DNA of 64,000 bases from Halalkalicoccus sp. NIPERK01 (lineage in GTDB: Archaea > Halobacteriota > Halobacteria > Halobacteriales > Halalkalicoccaceae). Both the position numbers and the translations under genes were made by a program. Below, in pieces: positions 1 through 7,471 of this stretch. Position 1 is the stretch's first letter; each line of letters begins with the position of its first letter. The stretch spans positions 186,001-250,000 of the forward strand of contig NZ_JASVVV010000002.1 of assembly GCF_030287405.1 (NCBI RefSeq), read 5' to 3'. The notes beneath the pieces are model-generated. The model was not told the DNA's origin. It did not search any database and saw nothing but the letters and a program-made list of their open reading frames with translations.

Positions 1-2100
1 TTTGATCGCGAGTTCGCCGCCGTGTTCGTCGTGGCATTCGGGACAGGTCCCGATGACCCGGTCGTCCTCCTCGTCGGCCTCGTCGGCCTTGCACTGGGGA
101 CAGCCGTGGACGAACGTGCCCCGGCCCGCGAGCATCTTCACGTGGCGCAGGCCGTGCTCGTCGCAGGTCTCGTCGAGGATGAGCGGCTTGCCGGTGTTCG
201 GAAGCGGCAGCGTGTACTCGCAGTCGGGATAGCCGTCACAGCCCACGAAGTACGACCCCCGGCGCGAGCGGCGCACGAGCAGGTCGTGGCCGGATTCGGG
301 ACACGGCCCGAGGGTCTTGTCCGCCTTGAGCGACTCCTGGAGGTGGTCGCCGATCTCCTCGCGCGATTCCATCAGGTCGTCGAACACCCGTTCGAGCATC
401 TCCCGGGACTCGTCGGCCACCTCGTCGAGGCTCTTCTCGCCGGCGGCGATGGCGGCCATGTCCTCTTCGAGCTGGGCGGTCATCGCCTCGCTCACCACCC
501 GATCCGCGTACTCCTCGCCGGCCTCGACGACGGCCATCGCCAGTTTCGTCGGCCGCGGCGGGTCGTTCTCGATGTACCCCCGGTCGTAGAGCTTCTCGAC
601 GGTGTTGTGTCTCGTGCTTTTCGTCCCGATCCCCATCGACTCCATCGTCTCGATCAGCCGCGACTGGCCGTAGCGCCGTGGGGGTTGGGTCTCCTTGTCC
701 TCGATGCGAACCTCCTCGACGGCGAGGGTCTCGCCCTCCTCGACGGCGGGGACGAAGTTCTCGTTCGTGCTGAAGTAGGGATAGACGGCGTGATAGCCCG
801 GCTCGACGAGGCGCTTGCCGTTGGCCTTCAGGCGGTGCTCGCCCACTTCGAGGACGACCCTGAGGTGCTCCCAGCGCGCGGGGTCGGCGACGGTCGCGAA
901 GAAGCGCCGCACGACGAGTTCGTAGACCTCCCACTCGGCGTCCGAAAGCTCCCTTCGGGTGGGAAGCTCCTCGGTCGGGTGGATCGGCGGGTGGTCGGTC
1001 GTCTCCTCGTCGCCCTCGGTCGGCGAGAGGTCATCGCGCTCCAGCAACGTCTCGGCGTCCTCGCCGAAGGCGCGGTCGTTCGAGAGGGCCGCGAGCAGTT
1101 CCCGGGGGTCGAGGTCCTCGGGGTACACCGTGTTGTCGGTCCGGGGATAGGTGATGTAGCCCGCCGTATAGAGGTCCTCGGCGATGCTCATCGCGCGCTT
1201 CGCGGAGTAGCCGATAGAACTCGCCGCGCGGATGAACTGGGTCGTGTTGAACGGCGCGGGCGGCGCGTCGGTTCGCGTTCGGCGCGAGACCGATTCGACG
1301 CTGGCCTCGCTGGCTTCCCGCAGAGCGTCGTAGACCGCCCTCGCGCGCTCCTCGTCCCAGACGCGCTCGGCCTCGTTGTCCTCGTCGTCGAGGTAGTAGT
1401 ACTGGGCGTCGAAGCTCTCCGATCCCTTCGCGAGGTCGGCGAAGATCTCCCAGTAGGCCTCGGGGTCGAACGCCTCGATCTCGCGCTCGCGGTCCACGAT
1501 CAGTTTGAGCGTGGGGGTCTGGACCCTGCCGACTGAAATGAAGTCGTCGCCGAGTTGGCGGGCAGAAAGCGAGAGAAACCGGGTCAGCGCCGCGCCCCAC
1601 ACGAGGTCGATGATCTGGCGGGCCTCGCCCGCGGCCGCCAGATCGAAGTCGATCTCGTCGGGGTTCTCGAAGGCGTTCTTGACTTCGCCCTCGGTGATCG
1701 AGGAGAAGCGCACCCGGTCGATATCGACGCTCTCGTTGACGTCGCGGACGATCTCGTAGGCCTCCTTGCCGATCAACTCCCCCTCGCGGTCGTAGTCGGT
1801 GGCGATCGTCACGCGGTCGGCGTTCCGCGAGAGCAGGCGGACGGTGCGGACGATGTTCTCCTGGGTGGAGGTCTTCTCCACCTCGGCGTCGATCAGTTCG
1901 ACGGGTTCGACGTCGCGCCAGTCGCTGTACTCGGCGGGGAAGTCGACCGCGACGACGTGGCCCGACAGGCCGATACAGCGCCTCCCGCCCCATCGGTAGA
2001 CGTTCACCCCGTTGGTTCGTTCGACCTCGGCCGAGTCGCCGCTCAGGATGTCGGCGATCCGGCGGGCGGCGTTGTCCTTCTCGGTGATGATCAGTTCCAT
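1..2100 (-). CDS. topA: DNA topoisomerase I (type IA), C-terminus cut by window edge
   Basis: Relaxes negatively supercoiled DNA by single-strand passage in the cytoplasm. The frame is open for 700 codons from the ATG at 2100 to the window edge, so the 3' end is missing. The N-terminus (MELIITEKDNAARRIA) and the following part form the Toprim domain, with the acidic TDYDREGE motif. The catalytic tyrosine is Tyr318 in GYITYPRTDNT. The C-terminal part carries zinc-ribbon cysteines (CPESGHD, GCDGYPDCEY, GCPQCK, CPECH). A TATA-like box on the minus strand around 2131-2143 would give a nearly leaderless mRNA. Several long frames on the opposite strand are GC-driven shadows. Identity is secure. Confidence 0.96.
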   Translation of the reverse strand, partial: MELIITEKDNAARRIADILSGDSAEVERTNGVNVYRWGGRRCIGLSGHVVAVDFPAEYSDWRDVEPVELIDAEVEKTSTQENIVRTVRLLSRNADRVTIATDYDREGELIGKEAYEIVRDVNESVDIDRVRFSSITEGEVKNAFENPDEIDFDLAAAGEARQIIDLVWGAALTRFLSLSARQLGDDFISVGRVQTPTLKLIVDREREIEAFDPEAYWEIFADLAKGSESFDAQYYYLDDEDNEAERVWDEERARAVYDALREASEASVESVSRRTRTDAPPAPFNTTQFIRAASSIGYSAKRAMSIAEDLYTAGYITYPRTDNTVYPEDLDPRELLAALSNDRAFGEDAETLLERDDLSPTEGDEETTDHPPIHPTEELPTRRELSDAEWEVYELVVRRFFATVADPARWEHLRVVLEVGEHRLKANGKRLVEPGYHAVYPYFSTNENFVPAVEEGETLAVEEVRIEDKETQPPRRYGQSRLIETMESMGIGTKSTRHNTVEKLYDRGYIENDPPRPTKLAMAVVEAGEEYADRVVSEAMTAQLEEDMAAIAAGEKSLDEVADESREMLERVFDDLMESREEIGDHLQESLKADKTLGPCPESGHDLLVRRSRRGSYFVGCDGYPDCEYTLPLPNTGKPLILDETCDEHGLRHVKMLAGRGTFVHGCPQCKADEADEEDDRVIGTCPECHDEHGGELAIK

Positions 2101-2228
2101 GCGCGGGTTGGCGGCGCTACGCCGAGACGGGGCCTAAACGTTTCGCGTCGATTACGGGATCGCGGCGCGAGCGGCGGGAAATCGCGGCATCGGAACGTCC
2201 TTCCCCGGCAGGCGAGTAGGGCGAGCGA

Positions 2229-3035
2229 ATGCGAGAGGCGTACGAGGTGGTCGTGGAGATCGGACGGGAGGTGCGCCGACAGGACCTCCCGTTTCTCGCC
2301 GGCAGCCTCGCGTTTTACGCGTTCGTCTCGCTGGTGCCGCTGTTGTTGCTCGTCCTCGTCGCGGCCTCGTTGTTCGCCGGCGAGACCGTCGCGCGCTACC
2401 TGCTCGCGCTGACCCGCCTGTACCTCAGCCCGGCCGGCCAGAACCTGCTCACCGAGGCGATCACGGGCGCGGTGGGCTGGGTCGGGAGTTCGCTCGTCGG
2501 GTCGCTCGTCCTGGTGTGGGCCGCCTTCCGGATGTTCCTCGGGATCGACATCGCCTTCTCACAGCTCTACGGCACCCCCCGCGAGGAGACCTCGCTGGGC
2601 CAGCGCCTGCGAGACGGCCTGCTCGCGCTGGCCGCGATCGTCCTCGCGCTTCTCGCGGCCGTCCTCACCGCGGGGGCGTTCACGCTCCTGCCGGATTTCA
2701 GCTACTCGGGCGTCGTCGACTCGCTGTTGCTCGTCTGCGGGCTGCTGGTCGCCTTCTTCCCGCTGTACTACGTCTTCCCGAACGTCGACGTGACCCCGCG
2801 GGAGGTGCTGCCGGGCGCGCTCGTCGCGGCCGTCGGCTGGGCGCTCCTCCAGTGGCTGTTCCGGCTCTACGCCTCGGTGACGACGATCACGGCCGTCTTC
2901 GGCGTGATAAGCGGGGCGCTGTTGTTCCTGCTGTGGCTCTACTTCGGCGCGCTGATCCTGCTCGTCGGCGTCGTCGTCAACGTCGTGTTGGCGGGGCGGA
3001 CTAGTCGGTCTCCTCGACCTCCCAATCGAGGGTGA
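2229..3035 (+). CDS. YihY/virulence factor BrkB family membrane protein
   Basis: A 268-residue inner-membrane protein of the YihY/BrkB family, whose function is not settled. The amphipathic N-terminus (MREAYEVVVEIGREV) leads into the family signature DLPFLAGSLAFYAFVSLVPL, followed by about six hydrophobic segments and the conserved late stretch SVTTITAVFGVISGALLFLLWL (quoted in part). No strong TATA box is visible upstream. The last dozen residues (GRTSRSPRPPNRG) are read through the 3' end of the convergent gene, giving a 35-base tail-to-tail overlap. That tail has no membrane character and may be a natural extension or reflect a lost earlier stop. Family assignment is firm; function is not. 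Confidence 0.88.
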   Translation: MREAYEVVVEIGREVRRQDLPFLAGSLAFYAFVSLVPLLLLVLVAASLFAGETVARYLLALTRLYLSPAGQNLLTEAITGAVGWVGSSLVGSLVLVWAAFRMFLGIDIAFSQLYGTPREETSLGQRLRDGLLALAAIVLALLAAVLTAGAFTLLPDFSYSGVVDSLLLVCGLLVAFFPLYYVFPNVDVTPREVLPGALVAAVGWALLQWLFRLYASVTTITAVFGVISGALLFLLWLYFGALILLVGVVVNVVLAGRTSRSPRPPNRG

Positions 3036-3249
3036 CGGTGATCGTCTCGCGCTCGCCGCCGAGCATCGGGGAGCGCTCCTCGACCGTGATGTCGTACTCG
3101 ATGACGGAGGCCGGGTCGAGCGCGACGCTCTTGTTGCCGACGGTGACGTCTGCCGCCCCCTCCCCGCGGATCTCGCGGGCGAGCGCCTGCAGGTTGTCCG
3201 CGGCCTCGTTGCGCGAGAGATCCTGTTCGTAGGACGTCTTGTCTGACAT
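3001..3249 (-). CDS. amphi-Trp domain-containing small protein
   Basis: An 82-residue acidic protein from the ATG at 3249 (MSDKTSYEQDLSRNEAADNL). An N-terminal helix is followed by short strands and ends in TVTLDWEVEETD. The tryptophan in an amphipathic strand near the end and the length fit the haloarchaeal amphi-Trp domain family, whose role is unknown. Longer in-frame starts exist up to 3498 but would run through the divergent UspA promoter, so they are rejected. It lies divergently from a tandem UspA gene and near a DUF2267 gene, a grouping that suggests stress physiology, by inference only. Confidence 0.8.
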   Translation of the reverse strand: MSDKTSYEQDLSRNEAADNLQALAREIRGEGAADVTVGNKSVALDPASVIEYDITVEERSPMLGGERETITVTLDWEVEETD

Positions 3250-3406
3250 GCTGCTCGACGTTCGGCGTCGACCGACATAGTGGTTTACCCGGCAGGGGAT
3301 GTGTTCGAAGTCGGAGTCGCCGGATCGGCCGATCGACGGGGCGGCGACCGACCCGTCGAGGGGGGTGTACAGGGAACGGTTCACACCGGCGAGGGCGGCG
3401 TCCCAC

Positions 3407-3420
3407 CGGTAAACGGTAAA
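3407..3420 (+). promoter_or_regulatory. Tandem CGGTAAA box upstream of UspA gene
   Basis: CGGTAAA occurs twice in direct succession. The second copy overlaps the A/T-rich patch about 34 bases before the UspA ATG and could serve as TATA/BRE or as a regulator site. This is a sequence observation; function is inferred. Confidence 0.35.
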
Positions 3421-3451
3421 GGGCGTGTGCGCCCAACCCCCGTCTAGAACG

Positions 3452-4342
3452 ATGTACGACCACTTCTTGATCCCGGTCGATGGAAGCGACGAGGCCACGC
3501 ACGCGGCGAGGTGCGGCCTCGAACTCGCGCGGGCGTTCGACGCGACCGTCGACGTCCTCTACGTCGTCGAGCGGAGGACGCTCCGCCTCACGGAGACGGC
3601 CGCCGAGCGGGAGCGACTTCGAGAACGCGGCGAGGAGGCGCTCGCGGGGATCGAGGAACTCGCGTCGGAACTCGGACATCCAGTCACGACGGAACTGACC
3701 GAGGGGAAGCCCGCCGTCCGGATCGGCGAGTACGCCGCCGAGCGAAACGCCGACCTCGTCGTCATCGGGAGGCAGGGGACGACGGGACTCGGGAAGCGGC
3801 TACTCGGCGGCGTCACCGAGGGGGTCCTCTACAGCAGCGACGTCCCCGTGTTCGTCGTCCCGGACGGGGAGCCGACGGTCGAACTCGACTACGCCCGGAT
3901 CCTCGTCCCGACCGACGGGAGCGAGAACGCCGAGGCGGCCACCCCGTACGGGGCCGCGGTCGCACGGAACTACGGGTCCGAGGTCCACGTCCTGAACGTC
4001 GTGGACCTCCAGGCGGCGGGCGGGGCGTTCAGCGCGGGCGGCCTCGAGCGGGAGTTCGTCGAGCGCCTCGAGGCGGAGGGTCGGGAGGCCGTCGAGAGGG
4101 TCGCGGACGAAGTAGCGGACGCCGACCCGGACCTGGCGGTACACACGGCCGTCGAACGGACGACGTCGTTCGAGGGGGCCGCCGCCGGCGTCCGCGAGTA
4201 CGTCGCGGAGAACGACGTCGACCTCGTCGTCATGGGATCGCGCGGCCGGTCGAACCTCGGGCGAGGGCTCCTCGGCAGCGTCGCCTCGACCGTCCTTCGA
4301 ACGGTCGACGTGCCGGTACTGGTCGTGAAACGGGCGTCGTAA
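3452..4342 (+). CDS. Tandem universal stress protein (two UspA domains)
   Basis: A 296-residue cytoplasmic protein made of two UspA domains (about 1-138 and 145-296). Each starts with a DGS motif after the first strand (FLIPVDGSDEA; ILVPTDGSENA) and ends with the nucleotide-binding loop. The second loop, GSRGRSNLGRGLLGS, fits the ATP-binding pattern G-x2-G-x9-G-S. The first, GRQGTTGLGKRLLGG, has G instead of S/T at the last position, so nucleotide binding may differ between halves. The start MYDHFLIPVDGS is chosen because it aligns with the usual UspA N-terminus; an in-frame start nine codons earlier is less likely. A single-domain UspA gene follows on the other strand. Confidence 0.92.
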   Translation: MYDHFLIPVDGSDEATHAARCGLELARAFDATVDVLYVVERRTLRLTETAAERERLRERGEEALAGIEELASELGHPVTTELTEGKPAVRIGEYAAERNADLVVIGRQGTTGLGKRLLGGVTEGVLYSSDVPVFVVPDGEPTVELDYARILVPTDGSENAEAATPYGAAVARNYGSEVHVLNVVDLQAAGGAFSAGGLEREFVERLEAEGREAVERVADEVADADPDLAVHTAVERTTSFEGAAAGVREYVAENDVDLVVMGSRGRSNLGRGLLGSVASTVLRTVDVPVLVVKRAS

Positions 4343-4418
4343 CGGCTCCGTGGCCCCGTCGGTGGGACCGTCCGGTTCGTGGCGCGCCACCCGTGGCGTC
4401 CCGACGGTACGAACCCCG

Positions 4419-4862
4419 TCACGGTCGCGTCGACCCGCCCGTGTCGTCGTTGACGACCAGGACGGGCACGGCGTCCGCCCGCAGGACCGCCTCGGTGGTG
4501 CTCCCGAGCAGGATCGTCCTGAACGCGGACCGGCCCTTCGAGCCCACGACCACGAGGTCGATGTCCATCTCGTCGACGTACGCGAGGAGTTCCTCGTGTG
4601 GAACCCCCTCCCGGATCGAGGTGACGACCGAGTCCGACCCGGCCCTGGTTTCGACCGCGGCCAGCGCCGCCTCGCCCTCCTCCCGGAGGTTCCGACGGAC
4701 GACCTCGGGATCGACGATGGCGTTGTCGTAGCCCGTTCTGGTCTCCACGACGTAGACCGCGTGGAGTTCGGCCCCGTACCGTCGGGCGAGGCTGACCGCG
4801 TGCGCTCCCGCCGCGGTAGCGCCGTCGCTCCCGTCCGTCGCGAGGAGGATTCGCTCGTACAT
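4419..4862 (-). CDS. Universal stress protein, single UspA domain
   Basis: A 147-residue UspA protein. It opens MYERILLATDGSDGA and ends with a complete nucleotide-binding loop GSKGRSAFRTILLGST, matching G-x2-G-x9-G-S/T, so ATP binding is expected from family knowledge. It converges on the tandem UspA gene, with a 76-base gap. Upstream, the inverted repeat GGTGAA-GAA-TTCACC sits at the expected TATA position, about 26 bases before the ATG, suggesting a leaderless transcript that could be blocked by a regulator. Confidence 0.92.
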   Translation of the reverse strand: MYERILLATDGSDGATAAGAHAVSLARRYGAELHAVYVVETRTGYDNAIVDPEVVRRNLREEGEAALAAVETRAGSDSVVTSIREGVPHEELLAYVDEMDIDLVVVGSKGRSAFRTILLGSTTEAVLRADAVPVLVVNDDTGGSTRP

Positions 4863-4882
4863 ACCGAGGGTACGCGAGGGAA

Positions 4883-4897
4883 GGTGAAGAATTCACC
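4883..4897 (-). promoter_or_regulatory. Inverted repeat at UspA promoter
   Basis: GGTGAA (4883-4888), spacer GAA, TTCACC (4892-4897) form a perfect 6+3+6 palindrome centred about 27 bases upstream of the ATG at 4862, overlapping the only plausible TATA position. It resembles an operator, but no bound factor is known from the sequence. Confidence 0.45.
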
Positions 4898-4916
4898 CTT
4901 GACTGCGGACCGCCGT

Positions 4917-5345
4917 TCAGGCCTCTCGTGCGTCCTTCCACCCCCCGGAATCGACGACCTCGAAGAGCTTCTGCCAGTTCTCGTCGTCCTCGCCCTCCGG
5001 GAGTTGGTCACGGAGCTGCTGGAAGTCGGACGGCGGAACCAGCGTGCTCACGAGGTCGACGATGACCCGTGCGTGGTAGGCCGCGTCCGGCGGGTCGGCG
5101 CGTTCGATCTCGCCCACCCGCGAGACGAACTCCCTCCAATCGAAGCGCTGGCCGTGGTCGTGGACGGCACCGGTCATGTACCAACGGATCTCCATGGGAA
5201 GCGAGGCGGCGAGGTCCTCGGCGGCCTCCTCGGGGATCCGCTGACCGAGGGTCATGAGCGTCGCTCGGATCGCCCGAAGGGTCCTGCCGGTGTTGGGGAA
5301 CTCGAGGCGGTGCTGGACCTGTCCGGTGAACTCGTCGAAATCCAT
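4917..5345 (-). CDS. DUF2267 domain-containing protein
   Basis: A 142-residue soluble protein, MDFDEFTGQVQHRLEF at the start, followed by helical repeats including EEAAEDLAASLPMEIRWYM. This pattern is typical of DUF2267, a family often found with stress and chaperone genes and with no known reaction. The start at 5345 is preferred: it begins exactly at the domain and has a GAGG sequence a few bases upstream. An ATG at 5372 would add nine non-conserved residues and would suit a leaderless promoter near 5400, so it is not excluded. It lies just upstream of the single UspA gene on the same strand. Confidence 0.85.
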   Translation of the reverse strand: MDFDEFTGQVQHRLEFPNTGRTLRAIRATLMTLGQRIPEEAAEDLAASLPMEIRWYMTGAVHDHGQRFDWREFVSRVGEIERADPPDAAYHARVIVDLVSTLVPPSDFQQLRDQLPEGEDDENWQKLFEVVDSGGWKDAREA

Positions 5346-5505
5346 GATGCCTCGTTGGCCGGGAGGCGGCATCAATCGCGGCGGCGGGTTTCATCCGGTG
5401 AAAACGGGCGACGGCTCCGAGGCCGACGCCAGCCGTGCGCTCGGCGGCGTCGATGGGCCGACTCGACCGAAACGTATTAGCGTTCTCGGGCGGGTGAACG
5501 AATCG

Positions 5506-5619
5506 ATGACGACCGACGCATCCACCACGACGACGGAACTCGAGATCGTAGAACCGACGAGCGAAGCCTGCATGATGGGCGTCCAGTTCGCCTTCGACGT
5601 CGCGACCGCGCTGTTCTAG
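5506..5619 (+). CDS. Leaderless 37-residue micro-ORF, unknown
   Basis: A short frame, MTTDASTTTTELEIV at the start and ending CMMGVQFAFDVATALF, with a polar threonine-rich N-terminus and hydrophobic C-terminus. It stops three bases before the convergent gatB stop codon. The A/T patch aaacgtattag at 5470-5480 lies about 26 bases before the ATG, the spacing seen for leaderless genes throughout this window, which is the main support. No family is recognised. It could also be a chance frame under a promoter for another RNA. Confidence 0.45.
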   Translation: MTTDASTTTTELEIVEPTSEACMMGVQFAFDVATALF

Positions 5620-5622
5620 ATC

Positions 5623-7110
5623 CTATCCTTCGAGGCGCTCGCGTAGCAGTCGGTTGACCTGTCCGGGGTCGGCGCTGCCGCCCGTCTTGCCCATCACCTG
5701 CCCGACGAGGAAGTTGATCGCGCCGTCGTCGCCCGACTCGACGTCGGCGACCGCCTCGGGGTTCTCCTCGATGGCTTCCGTGACGGCGGCGGCGACCGCC
5801 TCGTCGTCGGTCTTGCCCAACCCCTCCGCCTCGACGACGGCGTCGGGGTCGGCCCCCGAATCGAGCATCTCCCGGAGGACGACCTCGCGGGCGTTCTTCG
5901 CGGTGATCTCCTCCTCGGAGACCAGTTCGACGAGCCGTCGGACCTCGGCCAGTCGGTCCTCGACGTCGGCCACTGCCATGTCGCGGTAGTTGAGTTCCCC
6001 CAGCAGGTCGTCGGCGACCCACGTCGCCGCCAGGTCGGGGTCGAAGTCGCCCGCGAGGTCCTCGTAGAAGTCCGCGACCTGTTTCGTCGAGGTGAGCTTC
6101 GCGGCGGCCTCCTCGCCGAGGCCGTACTCCTCGCGGAAGCGCTCGCGTCGGGCGTCGGGCAGTTCGGGGATCGCGATCGCCTCCTTCCAGTCGGCCACCC
6201 GCAGGACAGGGAGGTCGGCCTCCCGGAAGTAGCGGTAGTCCTTCTCCTCCTCCTTCGAGCGCATCGAGACGGTGATCCCCCTCGATTCGTCCCAGTGGCG
6301 CGTCTCCTGTTCGACCTCGCGCCCGCGTCGGACGGCGTTTCGCTGGCGAGTGACCTCGTAGGCCAGCGCCTTCTCCGCGCCCTTGTGGCTCGAGATGTTC
6401 TTCACCTCGGTCCGGTTGGCCTCGGCGAGGGCCTCCTCGCCGATCGAGCCGTCGGCCTCGACCTCGCTCTCGGGGACCAGCGAGATGTTGGCGTCGACTC
6501 GCAGGGAGCCGTCGCGCTGGCTGTCGAAGATCCCCAGGTACTCGAGGACCTCCTCCAGTTTCGCGAGGAACGCGCGGGTCTCCTGCGGACTCCGGAAGTC
6601 GGGCCGGGTGACGATCTCCATCAGCGGGATCCCGGCGCGGTTGTAGTTCACGAGGGTGTGATCGGCGGTCTCGATGTTCCCGCCCTCGTGCTGGAGGCTG
6701 CCGGGGTCCTCCTCCAGGTGGGCGCGCTCGATCCCGATCGCTCGGCGCTCGCCCTCGACCGTGATCTCCAGTTCGCCGTCCCGACAGAGCGGGGCGTCGT
6801 ACTGCGTGATCTGGAAGTTCTTCGGCAGGTCGGGGTAGTAGTAGTTCTTCCGGTGGAAGCGCGTCTCGGCGGGGATCTCGGCGTCGATGGCCTTTCCCAG
6901 CTTCACCGCCGACTCGACGGCGGCCTCGTTCAGCACGGGCAGCGCCCCCGGAAGGCCGAGACAGGTCGGACAGGTGTGGGTGTTGGGATCGGCGTCGGCC
7001 AGGTCGGTCGAACAGCCACAGAACACCTTCGTGTCGGTCTCGAGTTGGACGTGGACCTCGAGCCCGATCACGACCGCGAGATCGCGCTCCTGGGTCGCCT
7101 GCGCACTCAT
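5623..7110 (-). CDS. gatB: Aspartyl/glutamyl-tRNA amidotransferase subunit B
   Basis: The 495-residue B subunit of the GatCAB amidotransferase, which converts Glu-tRNA(Gln) and/or Asp-tRNA(Asn) to the amidated forms. After the start MSAQATQERDLAVVIGLEVHVQLETDTK, the zinc site is CGC (31, 33) and CPTC (47, 50). Further family motifs are HEGGNIETADHTLVNYNRAG (in part) and LMEIVTRPDF. The C-terminus is the helical GatB/YqeY tail, ending GKTGGSADPGQVNRLLRERL. The start at 7110 is supported by a TATA-like ctttatgcg about 26 bases upstream. In-frame starts further upstream would cross that box. GatA and GatC are not in this window. Confidence 0.96.
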   Translation of the reverse strand: MSAQATQERDLAVVIGLEVHVQLETDTKVFCGCSTDLADADPNTHTCPTCLGLPGALPVLNEAAVESAVKLGKAIDAEIPAETRFHRKNYYYPDLPKNFQITQYDAPLCRDGELEITVEGERRAIGIERAHLEEDPGSLQHEGGNIETADHTLVNYNRAGIPLMEIVTRPDFRSPQETRAFLAKLEEVLEYLGIFDSQRDGSLRVDANISLVPESEVEADGSIGEEALAEANRTEVKNISSHKGAEKALAYEVTRQRNAVRRGREVEQETRHWDESRGITVSMRSKEEEKDYRYFREADLPVLRVADWKEAIAIPELPDARRERFREEYGLGEEAAAKLTSTKQVADFYEDLAGDFDPDLAATWVADDLLGELNYRDMAVADVEDRLAEVRRLVELVSEEEITAKNAREVVLREMLDSGADPDAVVEAEGLGKTDDEAVAAAVTEAIEENPEAVADVESGDDGAINFLVGQVMGKTGGSADPGQVNRLLRERLEG

Positions 7111-7197
7111 TGGGCGGGCTTCGGCCCGGATCGCATAAAGGCTACCGGGAGCGCGTGCGGACCCGACTGGTTGGACGGCGGACACGTGTCTGACACA

Positions 7198-7205
7198 GGT
7201 TTATG
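7198..7205 (+). promoter_or_regulatory. TATA box for the smc operon
   Basis: ggtttatg lies about 28 bases before the ATG at 7230, the spacing for a leaderless mRNA. It drives the small coiled-coil gene and probably smc and scpA, which follow without a gap. Confidence 0.55.
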
Positions 7206-7229
7206 TCCGGCGAGCGAGGTAATGAGGGT

Positions 7230-7454
7230 ATGTCGAACAGAGTCGAGGATCTCGAGTCCCGGGTTCAGGAGCTCGAAGCCACCGTCCGCGGGCTCACCGA
7301 GGAGCTCGTCGAGGCGAACGAACGGATCCGGGTCCTCGAATCCCAGCACGAGGAGGAGACGACCGTCGAGGGACGCGAGATCGGAGTCGAAACCGATAGG
7401 AGCGAGGAGGACGAACCGAAAGACGACGCAGCGGACGACATCATCGTCGCGTAG
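7230..7454 (+). CDS. Small coiled-coil acidic protein upstream of smc (DUF7518-like)
   Basis: A 74-residue protein with a heptad-like first half (MSNRVEDLESRVQELEATV) and a very acidic second half ending DDAADDIIVA. It looks like the haloarchaeal DUF7518 family, an assignment from memory. The start is preferred over the ATG at 7203 because the TATA box lies across 7203. The stop is only 17 bases before smc, so the two are probably co-transcribed, suggesting a link to chromosome organisation. A coiled coil this short could pair with Smc arms or simply dimerise; neither can be told here. Confidence 0.8.
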   Translation: MSNRVEDLESRVQELEATVRGLTEELVEANERIRVLESQHEEETTVEGREIGVETDRSEEDEPKDDAADDIIVA

Positions 7455-7471
7455 CCGCGTCCGTCCCCACC

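Noticed and set aside
22-1536. 504-codon frame opposite topA
   Set aside because: Arg/Val/Leu-rich translation without any motif; topA on the other strand has all family motifs. GC-rich codon bias opens antisense frames throughout the window.
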